A stretch of 64,000 nucleotides of DNA from UBA4738 sp002413305 (GCA_036847185.1 DAIUAM010000006.1:1-64000), one strand, 5' to 3'; numbered from the stretch's first letter, positions 33,255-41,541 are shown. A program made the numbers and translations. The notes: generated by a model not told the origin, from the letters alone.

Positions 33255-33899
33255 ATGGAGCCCGAATCGCCGACCGAACCCCTGCGCGTCCTGGTCGTGG
33301 ATGGTCGCCGCCAGCGCCTCCAAGAGGTGGGCGACGTCGTCCTGTCGCTGGGCCATGAGGTGCTCGCCCGCGAGTCGGATCTGTCCGAGATCGGGCACCT
33401 CACGGCCACGGAAGGGCCGGACGTGGCGCTCGTCATCGTGGGCGAGGAGTCCGAACAGGCCTTGCGGCTGATCGGCACCATCGTCCACCAGGCGGCCTGT
33501 CCGGTGATCGCGATCCTCGACGTGCAGGACCGGGCGTTCATCAACGAGGCGGCCAAGCGGGGGTTGTTCGCCTACATCACCGAGGGCGACGACCCGGCCG
33601 AGCTCCAGAGCGCCATCGACATCGTGCTGCGGCGGTTCTCCGAATACCACGCGTTGGAGGGGGCCTTCGCGCGGCGGGCGGTGACCGAGCGGGCGAAGGG
33701 GATCCTCATGGAGCGGCACGGGGTCGACGAGCGGGCCGCCTTCGAGCTGCTCCGGGGACACGCCCGCCGAACCGGCCAGAAGATCGTGGCCGTCGCCGAG
33801 CGCGTGGTCGACACGCACCCCCTCCTGCCGGCCAAGCCCGCGGCCGAACCCGCGCCGGAGCGCGCCGGGGAGAGCGCGGACCCCGGTCTGAGCCGATAA
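33255..33899 (+). CDS. ANTAR-domain antitermination regulator with degenerate receiver
   Basis: A 214-residue predicted RNA-binding antiterminator. Residues 10-125 form a receiver-like domain (LRVLVVDG at its start), but the position of the phosphoacceptor Asp at the end of the third strand reads VALVIVGEES with no Asp. Residues 136-180 are the ANTAR domain (RAVTERAKGILMERHGVDE, ERAAFELLRGHARR). A disordered Pro/Ala tail follows. ANTAR proteins bind paired hairpins in leader RNAs. With no phospho-Asp, control must come from another signal or from partner binding. Confidence 0.88.
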   Translation: MEPESPTEPLRVLVVDGRRQRLQEVGDVVLSLGHEVLARESDLSEIGHLTATEGPDVALVIVGEESEQALRLIGTIVHQAACPVIAILDVQDRAFINEAAKRGLFAYITEGDDPAELQSAIDIVLRRFSEYHALEGAFARRAVTERAKGILMERHGVDERAAFELLRGHARRTGQKIVAVAERVVDTHPLLPAKPAAEPAPERAGESADPGLSR

Positions 33900-33966
33900 C
33901 CCGAGCTAGCAAATCCCGAAGAGGTACGCGGAAGTTCAACGCGAACCGTGGAGAAGGGAGGGTGTC

Positions 33967-34539
33967 ATGGGCCAGCTGATCGCATCTCTCTTCGTCAGCA
34001 TCGACAACATGATGGTGGCCAAGAACGAGGACATGAGCTGGGTCTTGGGCGACTTCGATCCGGAGATGGGCGCCGACATGGACGCCGAGGTGATGCGTTC
34101 CATGCAGGCGATCCTGCTCGGTCACACAACGTACGACATCATGGCCCAGCATTGGCCGAAGATGACCGAAGCTGAGTCGCCGGGCGCCGATCTGATGAAT
34201 GGCACGCCCAAGCTGGTGTTCTCGAGGACTCTGGAGAAGGCCGAATGGGGCAGCTACGGGAACGCCACGGTCGTGAAAGAGGTGGTCCCTGCCGAGATCC
34301 AACGCATGAAGAGTCAGTCAAACGGAAGCATGGTCATCATGGGCAGCGCCAGTCTGGTGCAGCGATTCACGAACCTTCGCCTCGTCGATGAGTACGTTCT
34401 GTCGCTCCACCCGGTCATCTTGGGCGACGGCGCGAAGCCGCTGTTCAAGGACATCAAAGACCGGCACGATCTGAGGGTCGCCAAGACCAAGACGTACGGG
34501 AACGGCGTCGTCCTGCTGAAGCTGCAACCCATGGGATAG
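33967..34539 (+). CDS. Dihydrofolate reductase / RibD C-terminal family protein
   Basis: A 190-residue cytoplasmic protein with the RibD_C/DHFR fold: MGQLIASLFVSIDNMM opening, LLGHTTYDIMAQHW, PKLVFSRTLEKAEW, VIMGSASLVQRF and VDEYVLSLHPVILGDG. These YyaP/YwjB-type proteins are common in soil bacteria and their substrates are mostly unknown; this is not a housekeeping DHFR. GGGAGGG precedes the ATG. It stands alone between the ANTAR regulator and a small membrane protein. Confidence 0.85.
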   Translation: MGQLIASLFVSIDNMMVAKNEDMSWVLGDFDPEMGADMDAEVMRSMQAILLGHTTYDIMAQHWPKMTEAESPGADLMNGTPKLVFSRTLEKAEWGSYGNATVVKEVVPAEIQRMKSQSNGSMVIMGSASLVQRFTNLRLVDEYVLSLHPVILGDGAKPLFKDIKDRHDLRVAKTKTYGNGVVLLKLQPMG

Positions 34540-34635
34540 GTCGATCGCTGAACACGGAACGAAGTCGTAGCTGGTCGGGTCCGGAGGTGACCGAGGCCGA
34601 CCGACGACTATCCTTCGCGCGGGAGGTTGTGCGTG

Positions 34636-34998
34636 ATGCGACTGCTGATCCGGTGGGTCGTCCTGGCGGGTGCGTTCGCCCTGGCGGACAAGCTGCTCGC
34701 CCGGATGCACGTGAGCGGCGGCTTCGGAAGCTTGCTCATCGTGGCGGCGATCTTCGGCCTGGTCAACGCCATCCTCGGTCCGATCCTCCGGGTCGTGGCG
34801 CTCCCGATCACCATCCTGACGCTCGGGCTGTTCGCGTTGGTGGTGAACGCGGCGCTACTCGGCGTTGCCGCCGCTTTGACCTCGCGCCTGTCCATCAGGG
34901 GGTTCTGGACCGGCGTCGCGGCGGCGCTCATCATCACGGTCGTCTCGACCGTGGCGAACGACCTCCTGGAGCGCGACAAAGGCCGCTGGAGGCGCTGA
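34636..34998 (+). CDS. Phage_holin_4_2-like four-helix membrane protein
   Basis: A 120-residue protein with four hydrophobic helices and the family core FGLVNAILGPILRVVALPIT followed by ILTLGLFALVVNAALL. Such proteins are chromosomal and widespread in actinobacteria; the holin name is inherited and no phage genes lie nearby. The ATG at 34636 has GGGAGG 9 bases upstream, against TTG and GTG codons slightly earlier. Its stop codon is part of a hairpin shared with amtB. Confidence 0.85.
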   Translation: MRLLIRWVVLAGAFALADKLLARMHVSGGFGSLLIVAAIFGLVNAILGPILRVVALPITILTLGLFALVVNAALLGVAAALTSRLSIRGFWTGVAAALIITVVSTVANDLLERDKGRWRR

Positions 34999-35016
34999 GC
35001 CTCTTCGCGAGGCTCA
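34996..35016. terminator. Perfect hairpin containing the stop codons of holin-like gene and amtB
   Basis: TGAGCCTC / TTCGC / GAGGCTCA is an uninterrupted 8-bp stem with a 5-base loop. It begins with the TGA of the plus-strand gene and ends with the reverse TGA of amtB. No T tract. Probably ends transcription from both sides. Confidence 0.6.
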
Positions 35017-36240
35017 CGTCAGGTTGTAGGCGATCTCCTCCGACATCTCGCTGTCCAGGCCCAGCTGCTCCATCTCGTCGGGAACCCGGATCGCTTCGAA
35101 CCGGTTCAGGGCCTTGAGGATCAGCCACGTGACGCCGAACGCGTACCCGGCGACCAGGACGGCGGCGACGACCTGCTTGCCGAAGAACACCGCGTTGCCG
35201 GCGAACAGGCCGTCCGCCCCGGCGGCGTTCACCGTCAGGAACGCGAACGCCCCCAGCATGATCGTGCCCACGAAGCCCCCGACCCCGTGGGCCGCCCACA
35301 CGTCCAGCGCGTCGTCCCACTGCATGCGCTCCCGGAACATCACCGCCAGGTAGCAGAGCGAACCGGCCACCACGCCGATCACGAAGGCGGCCCAGGCCGG
35401 CACGTAGCCGGCGGCCGGCGTGACCATCGCCAGACCGGCCACGGCGCCGGTGAACGCTCCGACCAGGCTCGGCTTGCCGTCGCGGGCCCACGAGATGAAC
35501 AGCCAGGTGCACATGGCGATCGACCCAGCGATGTCGGTGTTCACGAAGGCCTGCGCGGCGATCCCGTTCGCCGCCAGAGCCGAGCCCGCGTTGAAGCCGA
35601 ACCACCCGAACCACAGCAGGCCCGTACCCAGGGCCACGAACGCCACGTTGTGCGGGATCGTGCGCTCGCCGGGCGCGAAGTGCCGCCGGCCGACCACCCA
35701 TACCGAGGCCAGCGCCGCGAACCCCGCACTGGTGTGCACGACCATGCCCCCGGCGAAGTCGAGCACGCCCCACGTGGCCAGGAACCCACCGCCCCAGATC
35801 CAGTGGACGAGCGGCACGTAGACCAGCAGGCTCCACACGACCAGGAACTTCAGGTAGCTCTTGAAGTGCACCCGGTCGGCGAAGGCCCCAGTGATCAGGG
35901 CAGGCGTGATGATGGCGAACATCTCCTGGAAGACGAAGTGGGCCGCGGCGGGGATGTGCGGGGCCCACGGGCCGGGTGCCTCCCCCACGTGCCGGAGAGC
36001 CACCCAGTCGAGGTTCCCGATGATCCCGCCCTTGCCGCCCGAGAAGGCGAGCGAGTAGCCGACCAGCACCCAGATGGTGGTCACGACACCCATAGAGATG
36101 AAGCTCTGCATCATGATGGCCAGGAAGTTCTTCCGGCGGACCAGCCCCCCGTAGAAGAACGCCAGCCCCGGCGTCATCAGCGCCACCAGCGCCGCACTGA
36201 CGAGCACGAACGCGGTGTCACCTGCGTTGATCCGTGGCAT
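35014..36240 (-). CDS. amtB: Ammonium transporter AmtB/Mep family
   Basis: Trimeric ammonium channel of the cytoplasmic membrane. The 408-residue protein has eleven predicted helices and no signal peptide. The twin pore histidines are in VVHTSAG and AAHGVGG, and SGGKGGIIGNLDW and FGWFGFNAGSAL are family marks. The C-terminal tail (ALNRFEAIRVPDEMEQLGLD) is the part that binds PII. The ATG has GGGGG upstream. No glnB/glnK lies next to it, which is unusual since amtB is often paired with glnK. The 173-base upstream region has a CGAGC-TT-GCTCG palindrome at 36313-36324. Confidence 0.94.
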   Translation of the reverse strand: MPRINAGDTAFVLVSAALVALMTPGLAFFYGGLVRRKNFLAIMMQSFISMGVVTTIWVLVGYSLAFSGGKGGIIGNLDWVALRHVGEAPGPWAPHIPAAAHFVFQEMFAIITPALITGAFADRVHFKSYLKFLVVWSLLVYVPLVHWIWGGGFLATWGVLDFAGGMVVHTSAGFAALASVWVVGRRHFAPGERTIPHNVAFVALGTGLLWFGWFGFNAGSALAANGIAAQAFVNTDIAGSIAMCTWLFISWARDGKPSLVGAFTGAVAGLAMVTPAAGYVPAWAAFVIGVVAGSLCYLAVMFRERMQWDDALDVWAAHGVGGFVGTIMLGAFAFLTVNAAGADGLFAGNAVFFGKQVVAAVLVAGYAFGVTWLILKALNRFEAIRVPDEMEQLGLDSEMSEEIAYNLT

Positions 36241-36413
36241 GCGCCACCCCCTTTGCGTCTCGCCTGTCGTCCGACGATCCCACCCGCGCGAACCGACGGT
36301 CTCCGAAGTATGCGAGCTTGCTCGGGTCGTTTCCAGAGGCCGGACGACATCTTCGGTAAGAGACGTTCGACCCGTCCGCGCGGCCCGGCGGCCGAACGGG
36401 GGATAATCCGGCC
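36241..36413. promoter_or_regulatory. Divergent region between amtB and DinB-like gene
   Basis: No gene. The inverted repeat CGAGCTTGCTCG at 36313-36324 lies about 75 bases before the amtB start and may be an operator. A CATACT box near it on the minus strand could be the amtB -10. I did not find a convincing GlnR-type site. Confidence 0.3.
36402..36407 (+). promoter_or_regulatory. -10 box GATAAT for leaderless DinB-like gene
   Basis: GATAAT ends 6 bases before the GTG at 36414, with no ribosome site in between. Confidence 0.5.
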
Positions 36414-36899
36414 GTGGACGGCTCCGAGGTTCTGCGCCCTGACGGCCGAACGTGGAGCGCCGCCGAGCTCATGGCGGCGGAGGACGCCGGCTGGGGTGAG
36501 GTGCACGTGCTCATGGATTCGCTCACCCCCGACCAGGCCGAGCGGCCCGGCTACTACCCGGAGGGATGGTCGGCCAAGGACGCGCTCGCCCACATGGGGT
36601 CCTGGCTGGCGGAGGCGGGCGTGCTCCTCCAGAGGATCGCCGTGGGCACCTACCGGCCCGAAGAGGTCGACGTCGATGCCATGAACGAGCAGTTCTTGGC
36701 GGCAATGAAGGACATCCCGCTCCAGACGGCGCGCGCGCAGGCCACGGCGGCTCGAGCCCGGATGCTCCAGGCGTGGGGGGCGCTCCCGGAGCTGACGCCG
36801 GACGCCGCCTTCTGGATCCACAAGTCGGGCGCGGAGCATTACGCGGAGCACCTGCCGCGACTTCGGGAGTGGGTCGCCGAACTTCGAGCCGCCTCCTAG
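36414..36899 (+). CDS. DinB-like / maleylpyruvate isomerase N-terminal-like protein
   Basis: A 161-residue four-helix-bundle protein of unknown substrate. The segment EGWSAKDALAHMGSWLAEA is the typical second-helix motif of the DinB/MDMPI superfamily with a metal-type His, and HKSGAEHYAEHLPRLREW near the end supplies further His residues. Superfamily members are often thiol-dependent or metal-dependent. The GTG start follows from the -10 box 6 bases upstream. A HAD-type hydrolase gene follows after 7 bases, likely cotranscribed. Confidence 0.75.
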   Translation: MDGSEVLRPDGRTWSAAELMAAEDAGWGEVHVLMDSLTPDQAERPGYYPEGWSAKDALAHMGSWLAEAGVLLQRIAVGTYRPEEVDVDAMNEQFLAAMKDIPLQTARAQATAARARMLQAWGALPELTPDAAFWIHKSGAEHYAEHLPRLREWVAELRAAS

Positions 36900-36906
36900 A
36901 GAACCG

Positions 36907-37644
36907 ATGGCCGGCATCGACTTCGGGCGCCTCGACGCCCTCACCTTCGATTGCTACGGGACGCTGATCGACTGGGAGCGGGGGCTCCTATCGGCGCTCT
37001 GGCCGGTCCTCGACCGGCGGGGCGTTCGGACCCCCGACGACGCGCTGCTGGAGGCCTTCGCGCGCTTCGAGTCGGAGCTCGAAGCCGGTGAATACCAGCG
37101 GTACCGCAAGGTGCTGGCCGGCTCGTTCCGCGGGATCTGCGCGACCTTCGGGATCGAACCTCTCGACGAGGAGGTCGAAGCGTTCGCCGCGTCGGTGGGA
37201 GACTGGCCGGCGTTCGAGGACTCGGCCGGCGCGCTGGCGCGGCTCTCGGAACGGTTCCGCCTGGGCGTCATCACGAACTGCGACGACGACCTGTTCGCAG
37301 CCAGCAACGCTCGGCTCGGGGTTGCCTTCGACTGGGTCGTGACCGCCGAGCAGGTCCATAGCTACAAGCCGAGCGCGCGGAACTTCGAGGTGGCGCTGGA
37401 GCGGATCGGCGCGCCGCCCGAACGTGTCCTCCACGTCGCCCAGAGCCTATACCACGACCACGTGCCGGCCCGACGGCTGGGGCTTCGCACCGCATGGATC
37501 GACCGGCGCCGCGGCCGGGCTGGATCCGGCGCGACCCCGACGGCCTCGGCCTCCCCCGACGTCGTCGAGCCCGACCTGCGGACCTTCGCGGACCTGGCGC
37601 TGGGCGGACCGGACCGCCCGCCCGCTACCGCCGGTAGCGGGTGA
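36907..37644 (+). CDS. HAD-superfamily hydrolase, 2-haloacid dehalogenase-like
   Basis: Predicted cytoplasmic hydrolase of the HAD subfamily I. The 245-residue protein has the nucleophile Asp15 in FDCYGTLIDW, the Thr/Asn motif GVITNCDDD, the Lys in SYKPSARNF and HVAQSLYHDHVPARRLG as the acidic motif region. This arrangement is closest to type II 2-haloacid dehalogenases, but many such proteins are phosphatases. It follows the DinB-like gene by 7 bases. Its 3' end overlaps the convergent flavoprotein gene by 20 bases, within a strong hairpin. Confidence 0.85.
   Translation: MAGIDFGRLDALTFDCYGTLIDWERGLLSALWPVLDRRGVRTPDDALLEAFARFESELEAGEYQRYRKVLAGSFRGICATFGIEPLDEEVEAFAASVGDWPAFEDSAGALARLSERFRLGVITNCDDDLFAASNARLGVAFDWVVTAEQVHSYKPSARNFEVALERIGAPPERVLHVAQSLYHDHVPARRLGLRTAWIDRRRGRAGSGATPTASASPDVVEPDLRTFADLALGGPDRPPATAGSG
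37621..37641. terminator. 9-bp hairpin in the overlapping 3' ends of two convergent genes
   Basis: CCCGCTACC / GCC / GGTAGCGGG is a perfect 9-bp stem with a 3-base loop. The reverse-strand TAG of the flavoprotein gene is in the left arm, and the TGA of the HAD gene follows directly after the right arm. No T tract. Confidence 0.6.
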
Positions 37645-38272
37645 CGTTCGCGGGCGGGGGCAGGCCGGCGTCGAGCCGAGGGTCGGCGATCGGGTCCTGC
37701 GGCTCCAGACGGAGGGGCAGCTCGCCCGCCCAAACGGGGAGCCCGTAGTCCTCGTCGCGGTCCTTGGGAGGACCGGTTCGGACCTTGGCCGAGGCCTCGG
37801 CGAGCGACACCGCGAAGATCGACGTCTGCTTGAGCTCCTGTTCGTCCGGCATCCGGACGTGCCCGGCCCGGCCGTGGACGACGTGGTCGACGAGCGCGGC
37901 TTGGGCCTCCCACTTCTCCCCGGGGTCGGTGACCTCCCGGGTCGTCCCGTAGACCATCACCGACCGGTAGTTCATGGAGTGGTTGAAGGCCGAACGCGCC
38001 AGGACCAGCCCGTCGAGAAGGGTGACGGCCACGCAGACCTCCGCGCCGTCCCGGAGGGCCCGCAGGGTCCGGCTGGCGGTGGAGCCGTGGACGTACAGCA
38101 CGTCGCCCGACCGCGCATGGATCGTGGGGATGATCCTCGGCGAACCCTCAACGAGGGTGGCCACGTGGCAGTACAGCGCCTCGTCGAGGATGGCGTCGAT
38201 CGTCGCCCGGTCGTACGCGCCGCGTTCGGGATGGCGCCTCACGGTCGTTCGCGGGGTGACCGGCTCGTCCAT
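37625..38272 (-). CDS. Pyridoxamine 5'-phosphate oxidase-like FMN-binding protein
   Basis: A 215-residue split-barrel flavoprotein. The start region (YDRATIDAILDEALYCHVATL) and HARSGDVLYVHGSTASRTLR match the Nim/PPOx-like group, and the middle segment ARSAFNHSMNYRSVMVYG is typical of it. These proteins reduce unknown substrates with FMN or F420; no residue decides which. The ATG at 38272 is set by homology and a TACCAT box 7 bases upstream. It is convergent with and overlaps the HAD gene by 20 bases. Confidence 0.85.
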   Translation of the reverse strand: MDEPVTPRTTVRRHPERGAYDRATIDAILDEALYCHVATLVEGSPRIIPTIHARSGDVLYVHGSTASRTLRALRDGAEVCVAVTLLDGLVLARSAFNHSMNYRSVMVYGTTREVTDPGEKWEAQAALVDHVVHGRAGHVRMPDEQELKQTSIFAVSLAEASAKVRTGPPKDRDEDYGLPVWAGELPLRLEPQDPIADPRLDAGLPPPANVTRYRR

Positions 38273-38279
38273 GGCCCCG

Positions 38280-38285
38280 ATGGTA
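38280..38285 (-). promoter_or_regulatory. -10 box TACCAT for leaderless flavoprotein gene
   Basis: On the minus strand TACCAT ends 7 bases before the ATG at 38272; no ribosome site lies between. Confidence 0.45.
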
Positions 38286-38323
38286 CGGGCTCGGGGGTCC
38301 AAATCGATCGGCGTGGCCCGGTC

Positions 38324-39736
38324 TCAGTCTTCAGTGCGGGGGAGCAGGACCCGGAAGGTGGCCCCGCCGCCGGGGGTGGTGACGACCTCCACGCGCCCGC
38401 GATGAGCCCGGGCGATGGTCTCGACGATGGCCAGTCCCAGCCCGGCGCCGCCGGTGGTCCGGTCCCGCGCTGGGTCGGACCGGTAGAACGGTTCGAATAC
38501 CCGCCCGACCTGTTCGGGGGCCAGGCCCGGCCCCCGGTCGGCCACCTCCAGGACCGCGTTGTCGCCGTCCGGGTAGGTTCGGACGGCGACCGGCGTCCCG
38601 GCGGGGGTGTGCACCAGGGCGTTGGCCAGGAGGTTCGCCGCGACCTGCCGGAGCCGCGCCTCGTCCCCGGTCACGGTGACCGGGGCGGCATCCAGCTCGA
38701 TCGGGCGCTCGCCGTCCGACGCGCGGGCGTCCTCGACGGCGTCGGCGGCCAGGGCGGCCAGGTCGACCGGTTCGCGCTCCAACGGGCGGTCCTGGTCGAG
38801 CCGGGCCAGCAACAAGAGGTCTTCCACCATGATCCCCATGCGGGCGGCTTCGTCTTCGATCCGGCGCATCGACTTCTCGAGGTCGCTCGGACGCTCGGCG
38901 GCGCCCCGTCGGAACAGCTCCGCGTAGCCCCGGATCGAGGTGAGCGGTGTGCGGAGCTCGTGCGAGGCGTCGGCCAGGAACCGCCGCAACCGATCCTCGG
39001 AGGCCTTGCGCTCCCCGAAGGCATGTTCGATCTGGGCCAGCATCGCGTTCAACGCCACCCCCAGCCGGCCGACCTCGGTGCGTGGGTCCTCCTGCGGGAC
39101 CCGCCGGGAGAGGTCGCCGGCGGCGATGGCGCCCGCGGTGACGCCGATCTCCTCCAGCGGTCGCATCTCATGTCGGACCAGCCACCAAGAGAAGGACGCC
39201 AGCCCGAGCAGCACCAGGAGACTCACCAGACCCTCGATCAACAACAGTCGGCGAAGGGTCTGTCCGACCTCGTTCAGAGGGACCGCCACGATCAGGAACG
39301 CCCGCTGCGCGAACCCGGGCTGCCCCACATGGACTTCCTTCACCAGCACTCGGTAATGCTGCGACGAATGGGCCGAGGGCGTGCAACCCACGGTCAGCGA
39401 GCTGTCGTCCGACGGCTTCGTGGAGGGCAGGGACGGCGTCGGGCCCTTCTGTCCGTACAGCCAGACCGGCGGGGCGAGCTGGTGGCCCCGCCCGTCGACG
39501 AGCAGGCCGTAGGTGCCCGCCGGGAGCGGCGACGAACCGAACGGCCCCCCGGGCTGCAACGCGTCGGTCGGATCGTTGATGGCCTGGGCCACCACCTGCC
39601 AGCCGGAGGCGAGCTGCTGGTCCACGCGCTGGACGAGGAAGGATCGAAGCGACGTGTAGGTCACGACGTCGGACACGGTCAGGCCCACGAAGACCAGCAC
39701 GATGACCGCGACGAGCAGCTTCAGCCGAAGCGACAC
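38324..39736 (-). CDS. Sensor histidine kinase
   Basis: Membrane sensor of a two-component pair. The 470-residue protein has a first helix at 7-27, an extracytoplasmic domain of about 130 residues, a second helix at about 165-187, a HAMP linker, the phosphoacceptor His259 in SHELRTPL, and the ATP-binding boxes NLLANALVHTP, DRGPGLAPE and GGAGLGLAIV. The stimulus is unknown. The GTG has AAGGAG just upstream, 9 bases after the regulator's stop. Confidence 0.94.
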   Translation of the reverse strand: MSLRLKLLVAVIVLVFVGLTVSDVVTYTSLRSFLVQRVDQQLASGWQVVAQAINDPTDALQPGGPFGSSPLPAGTYGLLVDGRGHQLAPPVWLYGQKGPTPSLPSTKPSDDSSLTVGCTPSAHSSQHYRVLVKEVHVGQPGFAQRAFLIVAVPLNEVGQTLRRLLLIEGLVSLLVLLGLASFSWWLVRHEMRPLEEIGVTAGAIAAGDLSRRVPQEDPRTEVGRLGVALNAMLAQIEHAFGERKASEDRLRRFLADASHELRTPLTSIRGYAELFRRGAAERPSDLEKSMRRIEDEAARMGIMVEDLLLLARLDQDRPLEREPVDLAALAADAVEDARASDGERPIELDAAPVTVTGDEARLRQVAANLLANALVHTPAGTPVAVRTYPDGDNAVLEVADRGPGLAPEQVGRVFEPFYRSDPARDRTTGGAGLGLAIVETIARAHRGRVEVVTTPGGGATFRVLLPRTED

Positions 39737-39745
39737 GGCTCTCCT

Positions 39746-40453
39746 TCAGTCGCCGGGCTGGCGAAGGCAGTACCCCACACCCCGGACCGTGTGGATGAGA
39801 GCTGGGCCGTCCCGGTCGATCTTCTTGCGGAGGTAGCTGATGTAGGTCTCCACGACGTTGCCCTCGCCGCCGAAGTCGTAGTTCCAGACGTGGTCGAGGA
39901 TCTGGGACTTGGTCAGCACGCGGGGGGCGTTGGCCAGGAGATAGCGCAGGAGGTTGTACTCGGTAGCGGTCAGCTCGACCGCCCGGCCCGCCCGCCAGAC
40001 CTGGTGCAGGTCGTCGTCCATCTCGAGGTCGGCGAAATGCAGCCGCGCGCCGGTCTCGTTCCGGTCGTAGGAGCGCCGGAGGATGGCCCGGATCCGCGCC
40101 ACCAGCTCCTCCAGGCTGAAGGGCTTGGTGACGTAGTCGTCGCCGCCGAGGGTCAGGCCGCGGACGCGGTCGCCGGTGGCGTCGCGCGCGGTCAGGAACA
40201 GCACCGGGACGCGCTCTCGCTGGTCGGTGAGGCGCTTCGTCACTTCGAAGCCGTCCCAGTCGGGCAGCATGACGTCGAGCACGATCAGGTGGGGCCGGAA
40301 CGAACCGACCGCCCGCATCGCCTCGCGTCCGCTGTGGGCGACCTCGACCTCGAACCGTTCGTATCGGAGGGCGGTGGCCAGAAGGTCGGTGATGCTCTCC
40401 TCGTCGTCCACGACGAGGATCCGGACGTTCTCGGCCGTCGCCTGCTGAGCCAC
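39746..40453 (-). CDS. OmpR-family response regulator
   Basis: Transcription regulator partnered with the kinase downstream. The 235-residue protein has the acidic pair DDEE, the phosphoacceptor Asp60 in VLDVMLPD, Thr/Lys switch residues (FLTARD, VTKPFS), and a winged-helix domain ending in YISYLRKKID and TVRGVGYCL. The GTG at 40453 is chosen because the TACGAT box lies 7 bases upstream; the longer frame is not homologous. The layout resembles MprA/MprB or TcrA-type pairs. Targets are unknown. Confidence 0.94.
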   Translation of the reverse strand: MAQQATAENVRILVVDDEESITDLLATALRYERFEVEVAHSGREAMRAVGSFRPHLIVLDVMLPDWDGFEVTKRLTDQRERVPVLFLTARDATGDRVRGLTLGGDDYVTKPFSLEELVARIRAILRRSYDRNETGARLHFADLEMDDDLHQVWRAGRAVELTATEYNLLRYLLANAPRVLTKSQILDHVWNYDFGGEGNVVETYISYLRKKIDRDGPALIHTVRGVGYCLRQPGD

Positions 40454-40460
40454 GGTCCGA

Positions 40461-40466
40461 ATCGTA
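40461..40466 (-). promoter_or_regulatory. -10 box TACGAT for leaderless response-regulator gene
   Basis: TACGAT on the minus strand ends 7 bases before the GTG at 40453, with no ribosome site between. Confidence 0.45.
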
Positions 40467-40512
40467 GACCGACTTCCTGGGAGAAGCCTGAGAGCTCGCT
40501 CTGGATCTGCTG

Positions 40513-40632
40513 TCAGCCGGACATGCGGATCGCCTGGATCAGGTCCGACTTCCCCATCTTCGAGCGACCGGGGATCGACTTCCGCTTCGCCATCTCGTAG
40601 AGCTCCTGCCTCGTGCCGCTCGTCGTCGCCAT
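40513..40632 (-). CDS. 39-residue Rho_N-like small basic protein
   Basis: A very short gene encoding M-A-T-T-S-G-T then RQELYEMAKRKSIPGRSKMG and KSDLIQAIRMSG. This is the helix-extended-loop-helix pattern of the N-terminal domain of Rho termination factor (LYEMAK...IPGRSKM.K..LI.AI), here as a free-standing module. AAAGAGG lies 6 bases before the ATG. Rho_N modules bind nucleic acid in Rho; the role of the free one is unknown. It stands alone between the two-component operon and a divergent methyltransferase. Confidence 0.8.
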   Translation of the reverse strand: MATTSGTRQELYEMAKRKSIPGRSKMGKSDLIQAIRMSG

Positions 40633-40773
40633 GGACGCCTCTTTCAGCCTGCCGTGTTGCTCCGCTTCCTTGCTCTCGCACCCGCCCGGGCCGGGGTCGA
40701 AGCGAGAGCCCGGATGGAATACCGACTTCCCGATGCCATCCGATAGGCTGATGTAGTCCCGAGTTCGTGAGGA

Positions 40774-41541
40774 ATGCCCAGCGTGGCCGACCCACCCGAC
40801 GTCAAGCGCCAGCCTTCAGCCGAAGCCGCGCTGCGCGGCGAGCCGAGCTACGTGTGGCGCTCCGGCCAGGAGCGCCGCCTCGAGCTGATCCGGCGCTACG
40901 TGAAGCTCGAAGACGCCCGGATCCTCGACGTCGGGGCGGGGATCGGGACGTACGTCCGCCGGTTCCGGGCGTTCAGTCCGCATGTGTACGGGATCGACGT
41001 GGAAGTCAAACGCCTGGTCGAGGGCTCGAAGAGCGTGCCCAGGCTGCTGGCCGCGGCCGCCGAGCGCCTGCCGTTCCGGGACAGCTCCTTCGACGTGCTG
41101 GTCTTCAACGAGGTGATCGAACATGTCGCCGACGACCGGCGGACGATCGAAGACGCACTGCGCGTCTGCAAGGCTGGCGGCCACATCGTGATCTACGCCC
41201 CCAACCGGCTCTACCCCTTCGAGACGCACGGCATCTACTGGAAGGGCGCGTACCGGTTCGGCAACATCCCCCTGGTGAACTGGCTGCCGAACCGGTACCG
41301 GAACGAGCTGGTTCCGCATGCCCGGGCGTACACGGCGGCGAGCATCCGCCGGCTCTGGGCGGGGTTGCCTGTGCGGGTGGTGGTCCACTCCTACGTTTAC
41401 CCGGGGTTCGACAACGTCGTGGCCCGGAGTGCCCGGCTGGGTCACGCCCTGCGGGCCGTCCTGTACCGGGCCGAACGCACCCCGGCCCGGGCGTTCGGCC
41501 TGTCGCACTTCGTGGTGCTGGAGAAGCCGGCGGCTACCTGA
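40774..41541 (+). CDS. Class I SAM-dependent methyltransferase
   Basis: A 255-residue methyltransferase of the Methyltransf_11 type. Motif I is ILDVGAGIGTYVRRF, the acidic end of strand 2 is GIDVEVKRL, and FNEVIEHVADDRRTIEDALR follows as in ubiquinone/menaquinone or glycolipid methyltransferases. A TAGGCT box about 25 bases upstream and a GTGAGGA ribosome site precede the ATG. The substrate cannot be named. It converges on the cytochrome oxidase gene with an 8-base overlap. Confidence 0.88.
   Translation: MPSVADPPDVKRQPSAEAALRGEPSYVWRSGQERRLELIRRYVKLEDARILDVGAGIGTYVRRFRAFSPHVYGIDVEVKRLVEGSKSVPRLLAAAAERLPFRDSSFDVLVFNEVIEHVADDRRTIEDALRVCKAGGHIVIYAPNRLYPFETHGIYWKGAYRFGNIPLVNWLPNRYRNELVPHARAYTAASIRRLWAGLPVRVVVHSYVYPGFDNVVARSARLGHALRAVLYRAERTPARAFGLSHFVVLEKPAAT

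Noticed and set aside
34636..34998. Phage holin, hence prophage
   Set aside because: No other phage genes are near; this protein family is chromosomal and widespread.
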